A DNA stretch of 64,000 nt from Gemmatimonadota bacterium (lineage in GTDB: Bacteria; Gemmatimonadota; Gemmatimonadetes; Longimicrobiales; Gaopeijiaceae), in contig JAUIEJ010000005.1 of the NCBI GenBank assembly GCA_030428885.1, positions 366,699 to 430,698 of the forward strand, in the 5' to 3' direction. Shown piece by piece: positions 50,693 to 58,272 of this stretch. Each line of letters starts with the position of its first letter. Within the stretch, counting starts at the first letter, position 1. The translations under genes were made by a program, and so were the position numbers. The notes beneath the pieces are model-generated. The model saw nothing but the letters and a program-made list of their open reading frames with translations, made no database searches and was not told the DNA's origin.

Positions 50693-51776
50693 GGATTGGA
50701 TTCCCTGGGTCGCCGGTGCCTTCGGCCTGGCCCTGGGGTCGTTCCTGAACGTCTGTACCCTGCGCTGGCCCCTGGGGGGATCGGTGGTCCGGCCCCCGTC
50801 CCGGTGCCCGGGCTGCGACACGCCCATCGCCCCCCGGGACAACGTGCCGGTGCTGGGGTGGCTGTTGCTCCGGGGGCGTTGCCGGACCTGCGCCAACCCC
50901 ATCTCGATCCAGTATCCCCTGGTGGAGGCCACCACCGCCCTCGTCTGGGCCGGGGCCTTCGGGCACGGGGGACTGTCGTGGGACGCGTTCGGGGCCGCCG
51001 TCTTCCTCACGATCCTCCTGGGCATCGCCGTGAGCGACGCCCGTTTCTACATCATTCCCGACGAGTTCTCCCTGGGGGGAGCCGCCGTGGGATTCCTGCT
51101 GTCGTTCGCCCCCGGGGGTCGGGGACCCCTGTCGTCGCTGGCGGGGGCCGCCCTGGGGTTTCTGGGATTCCACGTCGTGGGACTGCTGGGCACCTGGCTG
51201 GTGCGGCTCCGCAACCCCGCCCGTCTGGAGGAGGCCTTCGACGCCCACGACGAGCAACGAGCCGACCCCGTGGTCCAGGCCCGGGTGGCCCGCCTCGCCG
51301 GACCGGGCGCGCGCATCGGGCTGCTGGCCCTGTCGGCGACGGCCGCCGCCGTCGCCGGATTCGTCGGCGGTGCGGGCGCGGTCTTCGTCACCCTCCCGGC
51401 CGTCCTTGCGGGGGTGGCGATCCTCCTGGCGTGGGCCGAGTCGTTCGAGGACGCCACCTTCGAACCGGAGCGGGCCGCGGCCCGGGGCGACGACCCTCCG
51501 GCCGACGCTCCCCCGGCCGACGCGCCCGTTTCGGCGCTGGGGGGCGGAGACATCCGCATGATGGCCATGGTGGGGGCCTTCCTGGGGCCCGCCGGGGTCG
51601 TCCTCACGACCCTGGGCGGATCGCTCCTGGCCCTGGTGGCCGCCGTGCCCCTGAGCCTGGTGTTCCGCCAGTTGATCCCCCTGGGCATCTTCCTGGCCTA
51701 CGCCGCCGCCGCGTCCTGGCTGTGGGGCGCCGACCTGGTGGCCTGGTACCTGGGCTTCGCCGGCCTCGGGGGCTGA
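50682..51776 (+). CDS. pilD: prepilin peptidase/N-methyltransferase with internal insertion
   Basis: 364 residues from ATG 50682. Cleaves prepilin leaders and methylates the new N-terminus. Zinc-type Cys motif CPGC (42, 45) and CRTC (67, 70). The catalytic Asp residues are Asp119 (SDARFYIIPDE) and Asp290 (GGGDIRMMA). They are about 170 residues apart, against roughly 65 in typical family members, because residues about 176-285 add a charged segment, two hydrophobic helices and a Pro/Asp-rich stretch. Ile replaces the usual residue before Arg in GxGDxK, giving GGGDIR. It should process the pilins at 2795-8864. Confidence 0.9.
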   Translation: MVPEDWIPWVAGAFGLALGSFLNVCTLRWPLGGSVVRPPSRCPGCDTPIAPRDNVPVLGWLLLRGRCRTCANPISIQYPLVEATTALVWAGAFGHGGLSWDAFGAAVFLTILLGIAVSDARFYIIPDEFSLGGAAVGFLLSFAPGGRGPLSSLAGAALGFLGFHVVGLLGTWLVRLRNPARLEEAFDAHDEQRADPVVQARVARLAGPGARIGLLALSATAAAVAGFVGGAGAVFVTLPAVLAGVAILLAWAESFEDATFEPERAAARGDDPPADAPPADAPVSALGGGDIRMMAMVGAFLGPAGVVLTTLGGSLLALVAAVPLSLVFRQLIPLGIFLAYAAAASWLWGADLVAWYLGFAGLGG

Positions 51777-51780
51777 GCCG

Positions 51781-51954
51781 TCAGGGGTCGCTGCAGTCCC
51801 GCAGGTATCCGCAGTTGGGGCACACCACCTTGCAGTGCCGGTCGAACATGACCGTGCCGCATCGCTCGCACACGATCCGGGGGGCGTCGGGTTCGGGGGC
51901 GGGGGAGCGGGCCTTCGCGCCGCCGCGCCGGGTCTGATCCGGGGGGTCCGTCAC
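51781..51954 (-). CDS. zinc-ribbon miniprotein
   Basis: 57 residues from GTG 51954, overlapping the carbonic-anhydrase-like gene stop (GTGA). A charged, Pro-rich first half precedes a C4 zinc ribbon: CERC and CPNC with a conserved Gly-Tyr after it. Function unknown; such small ribbons often bind RNA or a partner protein. It is too short for certainty, but the coupling to the upstream gene and the clean metal site favour a real gene. Confidence 0.6.
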   Translation of the reverse strand: MTDPPDQTRRGGAKARSPAPEPDAPRIVCERCGTVMFDRHCKVVCPNCGYLRDCSDP

Positions 51955-52523
51955 GAGTCGGGGCTTCCGTCGGTCGGGGGTCCCGCCAGGGGACGACGAT
52001 GGATCCCCGCGTCCCGGTATGCCCGGCCCAGCGCCACGTAGTGCCGGCCTCCCCGGGCGATCCACTCGGCGGCTCGCCCATCCAGCGATTTGCGCAGGCG
52101 GGCCGGAACCCCGGCGATCACGCTCCGTTCGGGAAACGACGCGCCCTCGGTGACCACGGCCCCGGCCCCCACCACCGACTCGGCCCCGATCTCGGCGTTC
52201 TGGAGGATCACGGCGTTCATCCCCACGACGCAGCCGTCGCCGATGGTGCAGCTCTCGAACGCCGCGCCGTGCCCCACCGTGACTCCGGCCCCCACCACCG
52301 TGGGGCCCCAGTTGCCCACGTGCACCACGCAGTTGTCCTGAATGCTGGTCCGGGGTCCGATGACGATGGGGTGATCGGGGTCGTCGCCCCGGATCACCGC
52401 CCCGAACCAGACACTGGCTCCGGCTTCGATGCGGACGTTGCCCAGAATCACGGCCGTGGGGGCCACGAAGACGTCGGAGGCGATGCGGGGGTGGTGGCCG
52501 CCGAAGGGGAGGATCAGGGCCAC
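51951..52523 (-). CDS. gamma-class carbonic anhydrase-like hexapeptide-repeat protein
   Basis: 190 residues from GTG 52523. A left-handed beta-helix of hexapeptide repeats: VFVAPTAVILGNVRIEAGASVWFGAVIRGD, then IGPRTSIQDNCVVHV (about 75-90). The metal ligands are visible as His in VVHVGN, HGAAFE and, in place of the third His, a residue in the following turn. Related proteins (YrdA/PaaY/Cam) bind zinc or iron, but many are not active carbonic anhydrases. It follows corC by 2 bases. Confidence 0.88.
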   Translation of the reverse strand: MALILPFGGHHPRIASDVFVAPTAVILGNVRIEAGASVWFGAVIRGDDPDHPIVIGPRTSIQDNCVVHVGNWGPTVVGAGVTVGHGAAFESCTIGDGCVVGMNAVILQNAEIGAESVVGAGAVVTEGASFPERSVIAGVPARLRKSLDGRAAEWIARGGRHYVALGRAYRDAGIHRRPLAGPPTDGSPDS

Positions 52524-52525
52524 GG

Positions 52526-53782
52526 TCAGCCCTCCCGGTCGCCGCCGTCCAGAGCCAGACGGGTGATGCGGGCCCGGAGCACCTGGGTCTCGGAGGCCTC
52601 CAGGACCTCGAGTCGCACGCCGTCCACCTCCACCGTCTCGCCCACCAGGGGCACGTAGCCGAACTCCTCCAGGATGAACCCGTTCAGCGAGCGATTCTCC
52701 ACGTCGGTGAGCTCGACGTCGAACGCCTCGTTGATGTCCCGCAGATCGACCTGCCCGTCGGCCACCAGATCGTTGGTGCCGATGCGCAGCAGTTCCTCGT
52801 CGTCCAGGTCGGTCTCGTCGACGATCTCGCCCACGAGTTCCTCCAGCACGTCTTCCAGGGTGACGATCCCGTCCGTGCCTCCGAATTCGTCGGCCACGAT
52901 TCCCATGTGGAGCCGCCGGGCCTGGAAGCTCCTCAGAAGCTGGGCCAGGGAGAGAGACCCGGGCACGAAGTACGGCTCCCGAGCCAGGCTGCCCACGGTG
53001 ACCTGGGTGGCTCCGGACACCCACGTCTGGTAGGCCTCGCGCACGTACAGCACGCCCGTGATGTCGTCGATGGAGTCCCCGTACACCGGAACCCTCGAAT
53101 AGGGGACTCCCGACAGCTCCGGAACCACCGCGTCCAGGGTGAGACCCTCCTGCCACGCGAAGACGTCGACCCGGGGCGTCATGACGTCCCAGGCGGTCCG
53201 TTCGTCGAGGCGGAAGGCCCGCTCCACCAGGGCGTGCTCCTCGCTGTCGACGATCCCCTCCCGGCGTCCCAACTCCGTCATGTCCCGGACTTCCCGCTCG
53301 CCGAGCTCGTCCTCCTCGCCGTGGAGGCCCGAGAGGAGGGACTCCAGCTTGATGAACGGCGACAGGATCGCGCCCATCCACCGCTCCAGGGAGGCCAGGC
53401 CCGGCGCCGATGCCAGGGCCATGCGGATGGGGTGGCGGAAGGCCACCGCCCGGGGCACGATCTCGGCCAGGACCAGGAGGACCGCCACCGCCACGGCCAG
53501 GGCCACCAGCGCCCCCGTGGCCCCGCCCAGGAGGGCGCCCATGGTGACGGCCATCCCCACGGCCACGAGGTTGAGGATGGTGATGAGGAGGTGGACCGCG
53601 GTCTGGATCGAGGTCGAGCGGGCCCGGATGGCCGCCAGATGATCGGCGCCCGCGAACCCCTCTTCCACGAGGGTGCGCAGGCGGGACCGGGACACCGAAA
53701 ACACGGCGGTCTCGGCGGCGGAGAGGAGGCCCGAGGCCATCACGAGGAGAACCGCGACGACGCCGGCGGTGACGGGGGTCAC
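52526..53782 (-). CDS. CorC/HlyC-family CNNM-like membrane protein with CBS pair
   Basis: 418 residues from GTG 53782. An N-terminal DUF21/CNNM membrane domain (about 1-140, with SAAETAVFSVSRSRL), a tandem CBS pair (about 195-325, TPRVDVFAWQEGLTLD and FGGTDGIVTLEDVLEELVGEI) and a C-terminal CorC_HlyC domain (about 340-415). The family includes bacterial Mg2+/Co2+ exporters and regulators. It lies 31 bases after the moxR stop. Confidence 0.9.
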   Translation of the reverse strand: MTPVTAGVVAVLLVMASGLLSAAETAVFSVSRSRLRTLVEEGFAGADHLAAIRARSTSIQTAVHLLITILNLVAVGMAVTMGALLGGATGALVALAVAVAVLLVLAEIVPRAVAFRHPIRMALASAPGLASLERWMGAILSPFIKLESLLSGLHGEEDELGEREVRDMTELGRREGIVDSEEHALVERAFRLDERTAWDVMTPRVDVFAWQEGLTLDAVVPELSGVPYSRVPVYGDSIDDITGVLYVREAYQTWVSGATQVTVGSLAREPYFVPGSLSLAQLLRSFQARRLHMGIVADEFGGTDGIVTLEDVLEELVGEIVDETDLDDEELLRIGTNDLVADGQVDLRDINEAFDVELTDVENRSLNGFILEEFGYVPLVGETVEVDGVRLEVLEASETQVLRARITRLALDGGDREG

Positions 53783-53813
53783 GGCGACCCCCGCGGACTT
53801 CGAGGTATGTCGG

Positions 53814-54830
53814 CTATGTCCATGAGCGACTGGAATCGATGAGCTCGGCGATGACGTCGCGGGTCGTGCGTCCGTCGGCCTCGGCCTCGAAGTTCAGCAC
53901 CACCCGGTGGGCCAACACCGCCGGGGCCACGGCCCGGACGTCGTCGAGGGAGGGCAGAGCGTCGCCCCGGGCCGCCGCCCGGGCCTTGGCGCCCAGGACC
54001 AGATACTGGCTGGCCCGGGGGCCCGCGCCCCACGACGCGTAGCGCCGGGTGAGGGCGGGGGCCTCGTCGTCGTCGGGGCGGGTGGCCCGGACCAGGCGGA
54101 CCGCGTAGGCCACCAGGGAGGGGGCCACGGGCACGCGCCGGACGAGGTGCTGAAGCTCCACCAGTTCTCCCGCCGAGACCACCGGATGCACGTCGGGGCG
54201 ATCCTCGCCCGTCGTGGTCATGGCGATCTCCTCTTCCTCGCTCCGGGACGGATACCCGATCTGGAGTTCCATCATGAAGCGGTCGAGCTGGGCTTCGGGG
54301 AGGGGGTAGGTCCCCTCCTGCTCGATGGGGTTCTGGGTGGCCAGGACGAAGAACGGCGCGTCGAGGGAATAGGTCTGACCCGCCGCCGTCACCGCCCGCT
54401 CCTGCATGGCCTGGAGGAGGGCCGCCTGGGTCTTGGGGGGCGTCCGGTTGATCTCGTCGGCCAGGACGATGTTGGCGAAGATCGGCCCCTTCACGAACCG
54501 GAACACCCGGCGCCCCGTACTGCGGTCCTCCTCGATGACCTCCGTGCCCGTGATGTCGGTGGGCATGAGGTCGGGGGTGAACTGGACCCGGCTGAAATCC
54601 AGGTCCAGGGCCTCGGCCACGGTGGAGACCAGGAGGGTCTTGGCCAGGCCCGGCACGCCCACCAGCAGGGCGTGGCCGTTGGCCAGGAGGGCCGTGAGGA
54701 GGCCTTCCACCACGTGGTGCTGACCCACGATCCTCTTTTCGACCTCCCTGCGGAGGTTCGCCGACACTTCCGCGACGCGTTCCAGCAGGACCACGTCCCG
54801 GTCCGGCGCTCCCAGGGTCTGTTCGGTCAT
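53814..54830 (-). CDS. MoxR-family AAA+ ATPase
   Basis: 338 residues from ATG 54830. Walker A GVPGLAKTLLVST (about 52), Walker B IVLADEINRTPPKTQAALLQAM (about 113), sensor ATQNPIEQEGTYPLPEAQLDRF (about 147) and C-terminal lid. MoxR ATPases assemble or activate partner complexes, usually with DUF58/VWA genes next door. No such partner is present here; the following genes are corC, a carbonic-anhydrase-like gene and a zinc ribbon. It is divergent from the ATP synthase operon. Confidence 0.92.
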   Translation of the reverse strand: MTEQTLGAPDRDVVLLERVAEVSANLRREVEKRIVGQHHVVEGLLTALLANGHALLVGVPGLAKTLLVSTVAEALDLDFSRVQFTPDLMPTDITGTEVIEEDRSTGRRVFRFVKGPIFANIVLADEINRTPPKTQAALLQAMQERAVTAAGQTYSLDAPFFVLATQNPIEQEGTYPLPEAQLDRFMMELQIGYPSRSEEEEIAMTTTGEDRPDVHPVVSAGELVELQHLVRRVPVAPSLVAYAVRLVRATRPDDDEAPALTRRYASWGAGPRASQYLVLGAKARAAARGDALPSLDDVRAVAPAVLAHRVVLNFEAEADGRTTRDVIAELIDSSRSWT

Positions 54831-55019
54831 CCGTGTACTCGTCGAATCCGTGTCGAAAGGGAACCGGGCTCTACACCGGGGATCGCCCCGGGGTGCCGGA
54901 GCAGGAATGAACCTGCCGAACCGCCCCCCCCCAGGCAAGCGCAGCCCCGCCCTCCCGGGGTCCCTCGGGGGTGCAATAATGCCGCCTTCGGGGGCGGCGA
55001 ACCGGGGTGTGGAGGGCGC

Positions 55020-55048
55020 TTGCGCAAAATTTCACAAGCCTCTATACT
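55020..55048 (+). promoter_or_regulatory. sigma-70-type promoter of the ATP synthase operon
   Basis: TTGCGC (55020-55025) and TATACT (55043-55048) with a 17-base, A/T-rich spacer. Transcription would begin near 55055, about 25 nt before the first ATG, where GGAGAG provides a ribosome site. It is the best -35/-10 match noticed in the intergenic regions. Confidence 0.75.
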
Positions 55049-55079
55049 TTGCGGGCTGTGACGGAAAAGTGGAGAGTCC

Positions 55080-55358
55080 ATGACGCATCCGGGATCGGGA
55101 CACCGATCCGATGGGAAGTCCAGTCGGTCGGACATCCAGCGGGCATCCAGCGACGCCTTGGGTCACGGATTCACCATCGCCGCGGCCATCGGCCTGTTTC
55201 TCTGGGCCGGTGATCGCGCCGACCGCGCATGGGGGACGAGCCCGCTGTTCGCCCTGACCGGAATGCTGGTGGGGGCCGCGGCCGGTTTCTACCGTCTCTA
55301 CGCGCACCTCATGGCCGTGCAGAAGTCGTCCCAGGCGGACCGGGACGACGCGGAGTGA
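55080..55358 (+). CDS. atpZ: AtpZ/AtpI-type small membrane protein
   Basis: 92 residues. A charged, Ser-rich N-terminus, then two membrane helices (about 32-47 and 55-74) joined by a short loop with WAGDRADRAWG, and a charged tail. It belongs to the AtpZ-like family located first in F1Fo operons, thought to help c-ring assembly or Mg2+ handling. The start overlaps nothing upstream and follows the operon promoter; the stop overlaps the next gene. Confidence 0.8.
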   Translation: MTHPGSGHRSDGKSSRSDIQRASSDALGHGFTIAAAIGLFLWAGDRADRAWGTSPLFALTGMLVGAAAGFYRLYAHLMAVQKSSQADRDDAE

Positions 55359-55732
55359 GGCGCTGGACGGCGTACGTGGCCGCCTCGACCCTGGTCGTGG
55401 CCGCTCTCGTGGGCCTGCTCTGGCAGGGACTGGACGAGGCCGGTCGGACCGGGGTGCTGTGGGCTGCGGGACTCGCCCTGGGTGTCCAGTGGTTCGCCTT
55501 CGGTCTCATGCTGGCTCTGCGGAGCCGGGGGCAGGGGTTTCTGCTGGCCATGGCCGGTGGGACCGCGGCGCGGCTCGGGATTCTGGGCGCCGCAGGAGTG
55601 ATGGTGACCGTCGTCGAGACGGGGGTGGGCGCCGAGGCGCTCCTTCTCGGGCTCGCTGGATTTCTGTTCGCACTCGCGCTGCTGGAGGCCATGTTCCTCC
55701 GGGGCGGTGAACCGAAGGGTCAGGTCGGATGA
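55355..55732 (+). CDS. atpI: ATP synthase subunit I-like membrane protein
   Basis: 125 residues from GTG 55355. Four hydrophobic helices (about 6-24, 34-54, 63-84, 92-112) and a short tail. Position between atpZ and atpB with 4-base overlaps on both sides identifies it as the subunit I-like protein, a Fo assembly factor. Similarity by eye is weak, so the name rests mainly on context and topology. Confidence 0.7.
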   Translation: MRRWTAYVAASTLVVAALVGLLWQGLDEAGRTGVLWAAGLALGVQWFAFGLMLALRSRGQGFLLAMAGGTAARLGILGAAGVMVTVVETGVGAEALLLGLAGFLFALALLEAMFLRGGEPKGQVG

Positions 55733-56625
55733 TACCGATGCGATTCGTGCAGGAGCACGGACAGGAGGCGGCCGAGAGTTCGGGCGCCATGCCCTTTTCC
55801 GAGCTTCCCGAGTTCATCCAGCACCACATCGCCGACGGGAAGGTCATCGAGTTCATGGGGTTCCACCTGGACCTGAGCTCGATCCACTTTCCCTCGTTCC
55901 AGATCGGCGCCCTCACGGTGGATCTGTCGCCCACGCGGCATCTGGTGTTCATGGTGGCGGCGGCGCTTCTCTGCATTCTGATCTTCGTGCCCATGGCCCG
56001 AGCCATGACGAAGCGGGATCCGGCGAAGGCTCCCCGCGGCTTCATGAACGCCATGGAGAGTCTGATCCTGTACTTCCGGGACGAGGTGGTGCGGCCCAAC
56101 ATCGGCCACGGGGCCGACGCCTACACGCCCTTCATCCTCACGGTCTTCTTCTTCATCTGGTTCATGAACCTCTTCGGGCTCACGCCCCTGGGGGTCACGG
56201 CCACGGGCAACCTCTCGGTCACGGCGGCGCTGGCCATCATCGCCTTCATCGTCACCGAGGTCTCGGGGTTCCTCGCCCTGGGGCCGGCGGGATACGCCCG
56301 GACCGTCTTCTACGTGCCCGCGGGGCTCCCGGTGATGCTCCGGCCGGTGATGCTGCTCATCATGACGCCGGTGGAGTTCCTCGGGAAACTCACCAAGCCC
56401 TTCGCTCTGGCCGTCCGTCTATTCGCCAACATGATGGCCGGCCATACGCTGATTCTTGCCGTGCTCGGACTGATCTTCGTCTACCAGGGCTGGGGTATCG
56501 CTGCGGGCTCGGTGTTGATCGTCAGTGTGATCATGATCCTGGAACTCTTCGTGGCCACGCTGCAGGCGTACATCTTCGCCATGCTCACTTCGGTGTTCAT
56601 CGGACTCATCCGCCACGCCCATTGA
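55729..56625 (+). CDS. atpB: ATP synthase Fo subunit a
   Basis: 298 residues. Hydrophilic N-terminus (about 1-70) facing the periplasm, then five to six membrane helices. The essential half-channel Arg is in RLFANMMAGH (about residue 227). Partners with the c-ring to carry protons. ATGA overlap with subunit I. A 6-bp GTCCGG/CCGGAC hairpin at 56657-56672 lies between it and atpE. Confidence 0.95.
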   Translation: MIPMRFVQEHGQEAAESSGAMPFSELPEFIQHHIADGKVIEFMGFHLDLSSIHFPSFQIGALTVDLSPTRHLVFMVAAALLCILIFVPMARAMTKRDPAKAPRGFMNAMESLILYFRDEVVRPNIGHGADAYTPFILTVFFFIWFMNLFGLTPLGVTATGNLSVTAALAIIAFIVTEVSGFLALGPAGYARTVFYVPAGLPVMLRPVMLLIMTPVEFLGKLTKPFALAVRLFANMMAGHTLILAVLGLIFVYQGWGIAAGSVLIVSVIMILELFVATLQAYIFAMLTSVFIGLIRHAH

Positions 56626-56705
56626 TCGGGGCTCGCGGCTGACGCAGGACCCAACCGTCCGGATGACCGGACACGACCTCCAACGCGATCAAGAGGATCG
56701 AAACG

Positions 56706-56969
56706 ATGCTGCACGCTTTTCTCGCTGTCTTTCAGGACGCCGCCGCTACCGGCACGCCCGGTCTGGGCCTCGTCGGTGCCGGTCTCGCCATCGGCCTCAC
56801 CGTGATCGGGGCCGGCATGGGCATCGGCCGCATCGGGGAGGGCGCCGTCCAGGGAATCGCGCGTCAGCCCGAGGCCGGCGCCAACATCCAGACGGCGGCC
56901 ATCATCCTGGCGGCCCTCATCGAGGGCGCGGCCCTCTTCGGCCTGGGTCTGACCTTCCTGAAGTTCTGA
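56706..56969 (+). CDS. atpE: ATP synthase Fo subunit c
   Basis: 87 residues forming two membrane helices. Gly-rich helix 1 (GAGMGIGRIGEGAVQG), polar loop ARQPE, and helix 2 with the ion-carrying Glu73 (ALIEGAALFG). The Na+-site residues of Na+-type c-rings are absent: Ile sits where Gln is needed and Gly follows Glu instead of Ser, so proton coupling is likely. RBS AGAGGA. A strong hairpin follows. Confidence 0.95.
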   Translation: MLHAFLAVFQDAAATGTPGLGLVGAGLAIGLTVIGAGMGIGRIGEGAVQGIARQPEAGANIQTAAIILAALIEGAALFGLGLTFLKF

Positions 56970-57009
56970 GGACCTCCGGAATCGAGGGAGCCGGCGGGAC
57001 GGTTGGGGT

Positions 57010-57039
57010 CGGGGCGGGTGGCGAACGTCGCCCGTCCCG
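57010..57039 (+). promoter_or_regulatory. strong hairpin between atpE and atpF
   Basis: A 13-bp stem (three G-U pairs) from 57010 to 57039 closes on a GAAC loop, within a larger inverted repeat with perfect outer arms CGGAATCG (56977-56984) and CGATTCCG (57041-57048). It lies just after subunit c, the only subunit needed in many copies, so it may stabilise the upstream mRNA or partly stop transcription. Confidence 0.6.
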
Positions 57040-57091
57040 GCGATTCCGCTCCGTGGGTACCCTCGGTCGAGACCGAACGGGAGAACCGACC

Positions 57092-57694
57092 ATGACACGC
57101 ATGCGGACCGTAGCGACGGCTCTGGCCGTGCTCGCTGCCCACCCCGCCGTCCTCGCGGCGGCGGAGAGCGAGGGCGGTGGTGTCTTCTCCGTGAACCCCG
57201 GGCTGTCGGTATGGGCCAGTGTGGTGTTCCTGGGCCTGCTGGCGATTCTCTGGCGGTTCGCGTGGGCGCCGATCCTCGGGGCCGTGGAGGCCCGGGAGAA
57301 CCGGATCCAGAGTGCCCTGGACGAATCGGCGGCCCAGCGGGAGGAAGCCGCGAAGCTGCTGGCCGAGCACAAGGCCCAACTGGCCGACGCCCGGCGTCAG
57401 GCCGGTGAGATTCTCGCCGAGGGGCGGGCCGCCGGCGAGCGGCTCCGTAAGGAGCTCGAGGAGAAGGCCCGAGCCGATGCCCAGGGCATCGTGGAGTCGG
57501 CCCGCCTTGAGATCGGGCGGGAGAAGGACCGGGCCCTGGCCGAACTCCGGGAGCAGTCGGTGGACCTGGCGCTGGCGGCTGCCGGCAAGTTGCTCCAGGA
57601 GCGACTGGACGATCAGGGCCACCGTGACCTCGTCGTCGGATTCCTGGACCGGATGGATGCGGTCGACGGGACGTCCGGAGGAGCCCAGGCGTGA
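57092..57694 (+). CDS. atpF: ATP synthase Fo subunit b
   Basis: 200 residues from ATG 57092. A signal-like hydrophobic N-terminus (about 5-24), one membrane helix (about 38-58, LSVWASVVFLGLLAIL) and a long charged coiled-coil (about 65-185) forming the peripheral stalk. The extra N-terminal hydrophobic stretch suggests cleavage by signal peptidase or a second helix. It overlaps atpH by GTGA. Confidence 0.92.
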   Translation: MTRMRTVATALAVLAAHPAVLAAAESEGGGVFSVNPGLSVWASVVFLGLLAILWRFAWAPILGAVEARENRIQSALDESAAQREEAAKLLAEHKAQLADARRQAGEILAEGRAAGERLRKELEEKARADAQGIVESARLEIGREKDRALAELREQSVDLALAAAGKLLQERLDDQGHRDLVVGFLDRMDAVDGTSGGAQA

Positions 57695-58266
57695 GGGACG
57701 AAACCGTCGCCCGCAACTACGCCGAGGCGCTGTTCGACCTCGCCGGTCGCCACGAAGGCCTGGAGGCCTTCGGAGGGGCACTGGAGACGGTGGCCGGTCT
57801 TCTCAACGACGAGCCCCGGCTCCGGCAGTTCCTGGAGACGCCCCGCATCGACGCCCAGGCCAAGAAGGCCGTGCTTCGAAAGGCGTTGGCGGGGCGGGTG
57901 CCCCCGATGTTCCTGAACTTTCTCCTGGTGACCATCGACAAGCGGCGACAGCGGCTTCTCGACCGGATCGCCACGGAGTACGCCGCCCTGGTCGACGAGC
58001 ACGAGAATCGTGCCCACGTCGACGTGACGGTGGCGCGCCCCCTGGACGAGTCCACCTCCAACGCCCTGGCGTCGCGACTCTCGCGGCTCATCGGCAAGAC
58101 CGCGGTGCCCCACGTACGGGTCGACCCCGCGATTCTCGGAGGCGTGGTGGTCCGTGCGGGCGATACGATCTACGACGGTTCGCTGCGTCGGCGACTGGCC
58201 GGGATGCGGCGGCAGCTCATGACGGCGTCGCTGCCCACCGGCGGCGAACTCCCTTCCCAAGGATAG
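57691..58266 (+). CDS. atpH: ATP synthase F1 subunit delta
   Basis: 191 residues from GTG 57691. N-terminal six-helix domain (VARNYAEALFDLA at the start, about 5-17) and a C-terminal region with the typical ILGGVVVRAGDTIYDGSLRRRLAGMRRQL (split here at about 148-176). It joins the peripheral stalk to the top of the alpha/beta hexamer. Six bases separate it from atpA. Confidence 0.93.
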   Translation: MRDETVARNYAEALFDLAGRHEGLEAFGGALETVAGLLNDEPRLRQFLETPRIDAQAKKAVLRKALAGRVPPMFLNFLLVTIDKRRQRLLDRIATEYAALVDEHENRAHVDVTVARPLDESTSNALASRLSRLIGKTAVPHVRVDPAILGGVVVRAGDTIYDGSLRRRLAGMRRQLMTASLPTGGELPSQG

Positions 58267-58272
58267 ACGGAC

